Shown here piece by piece: positions 5,677 to 7,963 of a stretch of DNA of 7,963 nucleotides. The stretch is from an uncultured Streptococcus sp. (lineage in GTDB: Bacteria; Bacillota; Bacilli; Lactobacillales; Streptococcaceae), in NCBI GenBank assembly GCA_902479835.1, contig CABSQC010000044.1, forward strand, positions 1-7,963, in the 5' to 3' direction. The position numbers were made by a program, and so were the translations under genes. How positions within the stretch are numbered: the first letter of the stretch is position 1; each line of letters starts with the position of its first letter. The notes below the pieces were generated by a model, which was not told the origin of the DNA, made no database searches, and saw nothing but the letters and a program-made list of their open reading frames with translations.

Positions 5677-6588
5677 TTACAAGATTCCTTTTTCTTTTTG
5701 AATCATGAAATCCTTGAGGGAAATCAAGAGAACTGCAAGGAGGATCATGGCCATCCCAATCACATCAACCATAAAAAAATGCTCCTTCATAATGACAAAG
5801 GCAAAGAAAACTGCCGAAACAGGCTCAAAGGACGCCAGCAAGCTTCCTTTAACGGCTCCTACCAAAGAGGTTCCTTTCAGAAAGGCTGTATAGGCAAAAA
5901 TCGTCCCAATCACCACCAAGCCAAAAAGGGCCATCCAGGTATCGAGTCTGTAGTTTCCAGAAGAAGAGAGAAGACCACTAAAAGGGAGCATTAGGATTCC
6001 TGGAATAGTCATCCCAACTCCAATCACCAGCATGCTTCCCCATTTTTGAATTAAGTTCAGAGGTAGAATGATGTAAAGGGCATAGGCAAATGCTGACACC
6101 ACTCCCCAAGCCAAACCTTTGGGATTGATGGCCAATTGATTGAGTTGACCATGGGTTGCTATTAAGAATGTGCCACCAATCGCTAGAAGCATCGAAAACA
6201 CTTCTGCTAGTGTAGGGGCCACCTTATCAAGGATACAGGTATAGGCTAAAATTCCCACTGGACAGAGCTACTGTAACACCGTAGCAGTCCCAGCATTGGT
6301 TTCAGCAATCGCCTCTAAATAGGTCAACTGAGTCAATAACAATCCTAAAAAGGCAAAAATAAGAAGTGGAAGGTAGGAAGATTTATCTTTGGCAAAGGCC
6401 AAAAACTTCTCCTTATCTGCAACGTAGGAAAGAAGAATAAGGACAATTCCAGAAAAAAGCAAACGGAGATTTGTTAACTCAATAGCCGAAAATCCATGAA
6501 CCATTAAATATTGCCCGCTAACTCCGGATAGTCCCCAAGCGATCCCGGCGATCAAGGTCATGAGTGTTCCTTTCATCGTCTTTGACAT
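5677..6588 (-). pseudogene. EamA/DMT-family transporter interrupted by an in-frame amber codon
   Basis: A gene of 304 codons for a 10-helix drug/metabolite transporter (two EamA repeats), a membrane exporter or importer of small metabolites; substrate unknown. Codon 107 (6270-6268) is TAG, inside AGTATVLQ-stop-LCPVGILAYT near the end of the first repeat. Relatives usually have an aromatic residue there (typically ...VLQYLSPV...), so a single change of TAC or TAT to TAG explains it. The frame continues intact for 196 more residues with good hydrophobic helices (for example GLAWGVVSAFAYALYIILPL and MALFGLVVIGTIFAYTAFL), and no other lesion is seen. The first 106 residues alone, about three to four helices, should not make a working carrier. 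A GTG at 6258 could restart but has no ribosome site. Start ATG 6588 has AGGAGGGG upstream. The promoter, ribosome site and terminator all remain, implying recent loss, suppression, or a sequence error. Confidence 0.85.
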
Positions 6589-6618
6589 AGTCCCCTCCTA
6601 AATCTGTTCCTTACTTTT

Positions 6619-6627
6619 ATTGTATCA
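6619..6627 (-). promoter_or_regulatory. Extended -10 promoter of the EamA transporter gene
   Basis: TGATACAAT on the minus strand: -10 TACAAT (6624-6619) preceded by TG (6627-6626). No good -35 is found at 16-18 bases; that region is the 3' arm of the butanediol dehydrogenase terminator. The ATG is 30 bases downstream of the -10. Confidence 0.6.
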
Positions 6628-6628
6628 T

Positions 6629-6656
6629 AAAAGGCCGAAACGAAACGTTTCAGCCT
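6629..6656 (-). terminator. Intrinsic terminator of the butanediol dehydrogenase gene
   Basis: A 10-bp stem (AGGCUGAAAC with GUUUCGGCCU, one wobble, 5-base loop) is followed by a short U run (UUU). It lies 26 bases after the dehydrogenase stop. It runs directly into the transporter's extended -10, so terminator and promoter share this DNA. Confidence 0.8.
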
Positions 6657-6682
6657 CATATATTTCATATAAATTTATTCGC

Positions 6683-7726
6683 TTATTCAGGTTGAACCAA
6701 AATCTTGATTTGAGATTTATCTTGTGTTAATTCAATAAATCCTTCTTCAACGATATTTTCCAATTTAATTTTCTTGGTAACCAATTTTTCAGCAGAGAAG
6801 TAGCCTTGTTCCATCAATTCCAATACTTTAGGGAAAATATGACGGTAGGCAATAATTCCTTTGAGAGATTTTTCTTGGATAGCGAATTCATTTGGATTGA
6901 TGCTAGCTTCACGTTCCCAGATAGATACGACCATACATTCCCCAGCTTTATGAACAGCTGCAAGGGCTTGACCTAAAACAACTGGAACTCCAGTCACTTC
7001 ATAAGAAACATCTGCTCCACCACCTGTCAAGCGATGGATGGCTTCGACGATTGTTTCTCCTTCTTCTGGGCGAACAACGATTGCTCCCAATTCTTCCGCT
7101 TTCGCTTGGCGTTCAGGAGATAATTCAACCGCATAGATTTTTGATGCTCCTGCTGCACGAAGGGCTTCAACAATCAAAAGACCGATTGGACCCAAGCCAA
7201 AGATAACGGCTGTATCCCCAGTTTTCAATGCAGATTGACGAACGGCATAAACAGCCACAGCTGCAGGTTCTGTAAGCGCAGCTTGTTCATAGCTCAAGCC
7301 ATCTGGAATCACATGGACAATGTCACCGTCAAGGACACAATATTTGGCAAAACCACCATCTGCAGCAAGGCCGACAAAGTTCAAGTTTGGATCAAGGTTA
7401 TAGTCACCGATTAGGTTATGTTTTGCCAAAATTGGTTCAATCGTCACGCGATCCCCAACTTTGACACGAGTCACATCACTTCCGACTTCTACAATTTCAC
7501 CAGAGAATTCATGTCCCAAAGTAACCGGTGCTTTTTGACCAGAATACACATGTTCTTCAGTTGGGATGAAGATCGGTCCATCCAAATATTCATGCAAGTC
7601 CGTACCACAGATCCCTGTGAACTTAACTGCCACTTTTACTTGATGTGGTTGTACTTCAGGTACTTCCACTTCTTCGATACGAACGTCTTTTGCTGCATGC
7701 CAGCGAGCTGCTTTCATAGTAGCCAT
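6683..7726 (-). CDS. bdhA: (R,R)-butanediol dehydrogenase, zinc-dependent, NAD(H)
   Basis: Cytoplasmic medium-chain dehydrogenase that interconverts acetoin (or diacetyl) and 2,3-butanediol with NAD(H), helping to re-oxidise NADH in fermentation. 347 residues, full length. Catalytic zinc ligands are C40 in TGICGTDLHEY, H72-E73 in LGHEFSGEIVEVG, and E153 in LTEPAAVAVYAV. The four-Cys structural zinc lobe is missing; as I recall, Bacillus BdhA also lacks it. The Rossmann motif GLGPIG is at 177-182, with acidic E201 after the second strand, indicating NAD rather than NADP. TGGGADVSYEVTGVPVV, VSIWE and GYFSAEKLVTKKI are strongly BdhA-like. AAGGAG eight bases before ATG 7726 sets the start; Met4 is a less likely alternative. 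It stands alone between its own promoter and terminator, and a cre site over the promoter suggests CcpA repression in rich sugar. A related sorbitol/threonine-type dehydrogenase is possible but less likely. Confidence 0.9.
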   Translation of the reverse strand: MATMKAARWHAAKDVRIEEVEVPEVQPHQVKVAVKFTGICGTDLHEYLDGPIFIPTEEHVYSGQKAPVTLGHEFSGEIVEVGSDVTRVKVGDRVTIEPILAKHNLIGDYNLDPNLNFVGLAADGGFAKYCVLDGDIVHVIPDGLSYEQAALTEPAAVAVYAVRQSALKTGDTAVIFGLGPIGLLIVEALRAAGASKIYAVELSPERQAKAEELGAIVVRPEEGETIVEAIHRLTGGGADVSYEVTGVPVVLGQALAAVHKAGECMVVSIWEREASINPNEFAIQEKSLKGIIAYRHIFPKVLELMEQGYFSAEKLVTKKIKLENIVEEGFIELTQDKSQIKILVQPE

Positions 7727-7785
7727 ATGATGATCTCCTTGTTTTCACCTTTTTTGTTTTCTTTTCAGGAAACTTTATATTTAAA

Positions 7786-7814
7786 ATTGTAAACGTTTTC
7801 CTTTTGTTTGTCAA
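7786..7814 (-). promoter_or_regulatory. Strong SigA-type promoter of bdhA
   Basis: Perfect -35 TTGACA (7814-7809), a 17-base spacer and -10 TACAAT (7791-7786, 5 of 6). It is the best promoter in the window. The leader to the ATG is about 50 bases, A-rich, with no evident structure. Confidence 0.85.
7788..7801. promoter_or_regulatory. cre site for CcpA over the bdhA promoter
   Basis: TGTAAACGTTTTCC matches 13 of 14 positions of the cre consensus TGWAANCGNTNWCA. It covers part of the -10 and the spacer, a position where bound CcpA should block RNA polymerase. This predicts repression by glucose. Confidence 0.8.
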
Positions 7815-7830
7815 GGAAAAACTGAAGATG

Positions 7831-7859
7831 AAAAAGAGCAGCCCTTTGACTGCTCCTTC
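7831..7859 (-). terminator. Intrinsic terminator of the right-edge gene
   Basis: The minus-strand stem AAGGAGCAGUC with GGCUGCUCUUU (11 bp with wobbles, loop AAAG) ends in a U run. It begins right after the stop codon of the right-edge gene and lies 17 bases before the bdhA -35. Confidence 0.9.
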
Positions 7860-7963
7860 TTATTTCTTCTTGATCCGAGAAGATTCCAATCTCCACCCAA
7901 CAATCCAACCAAGGACAAGGAGATAATTTTCAAGCGCACCAATCCCATTGACCGGCAGATGAT
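7860..7963 (-). CDS. C-terminal end of an unrecognised, probably membrane protein
   Basis: Only the last 33 codons and the TAA stop are in the window; the gene continues past the right edge. The visible tail contains a hydrophobic stretch, ENYLLVLGWIVGWRLESS, followed by a basic end, RIKKK. This resembles a last transmembrane helix with a positively charged cytoplasmic tail. This frame is chosen because its stop sits directly before the strong terminator; one other frame is open through this short stretch but runs through the terminator. The family cannot be named from this piece. Confidence 0.6.
   Translation of the reverse strand, partial: HLPVNGIGALENYLLVLGWIVGWRLESSRIKKK

Noticed and set aside
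5677..6258. Independent gene starting at the GTG at 6258
   Set aside because: No Shine-Dalgarno sequence precedes it and it begins inside a transmembrane helix of the same frame; it is the downstream part of the broken EamA gene.
6637..6652. cre-like sequence in the bdhA terminator (around GAAACGTTTC)
   Set aside because: The CG core is one base out of register relative to TGWAANCGNTNWCA on either strand; the bases are explained by the terminator stem.
7418..7792. Plus-strand open frame of 124 codons opposite bdhA
   Set aside because: Antisense shadow of a well-conserved gene, with no ribosome site or promoter and low-complexity sequence where it crosses the bdhA leader.
1..7963. Mobile element, CRISPR array, toxin-antitoxin or defence system
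   Set aside because: No transposase, integrase, regularly spaced repeats, small paired toxin-antitoxin frames or nuclease/helicase domains were seen; base composition and gene style are even throughout.

Overview
The window looks like a chromosomal segment of a low-GC Gram-positive coccus, most likely an oral (mitis/sanguinis-type) Streptococcus. The reasons are strong AAGGAG ribosome sites, lipoproteins with L-x-A-C lipoboxes, extended -10 promoters (TGnTAnAAT-like), a CcpA cre site, and a gene order I recall from the pneumococcal metQ locus: family-3 binding protein, MetQ, M20 peptidase, then metN and metP. The species cannot be fixed from the sequence. Every gene lies on the minus strand, so transcription runs from high to low coordinates. 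There is no mobile element, CRISPR array, rRNA or tRNA, and no gene-free stretch longer than about 155 bases.

Right edge (7860-7963): the last 33 codons of an unrecognised, probably membrane-anchored protein, closed by a strong terminator. Next (7814-6629) is a monocistronic (R,R)-butanediol dehydrogenase gene. It has a near-perfect promoter overlapped by a cre site, so it should be catabolite-repressed, and its own terminator. Next (6627-5621) is an EamA/DMT-type transporter gene broken by one in-frame amber codon, with its own extended -10 promoter and terminator. Next (5579-4390) is a monocistronic lipoprotein gene of unknown function.

Left half (4386-1): a sulfur amino acid uptake and salvage block. 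A MET-box-like palindrome (4370-4386) precedes a promoter for an M20D amidohydrolase, which I propose is an N-acyl amino acid deacylase. The stop codon of that gene forms the first half of a CYS-box-like operator (3127-3145). This sits in front of a second promoter driving an orphan family-3 binding protein, MetQ, and an M20 dipeptidase running off the left edge. The methionine ATPase and permease genes (metN, metP) are expected just outside the window. The two operators sit at nearly the same distance from their -10 boxes (54 and 53 bases), as expected for LysR-type activators. A hairpin with a GCAA loop separates metQ from the dipeptidase and may set expression ratios.

Taken together, the left half can be read as import of free methionine and another amino acid, plus cytoplasmic release of amino acids from N-acylated and peptide forms, under sulfur-responsive control. 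This is a well-organised version of a known type of locus rather than clearly a new system. The parts most worth a second look are the paired operators, the intercistronic hairpin and the amber codon.
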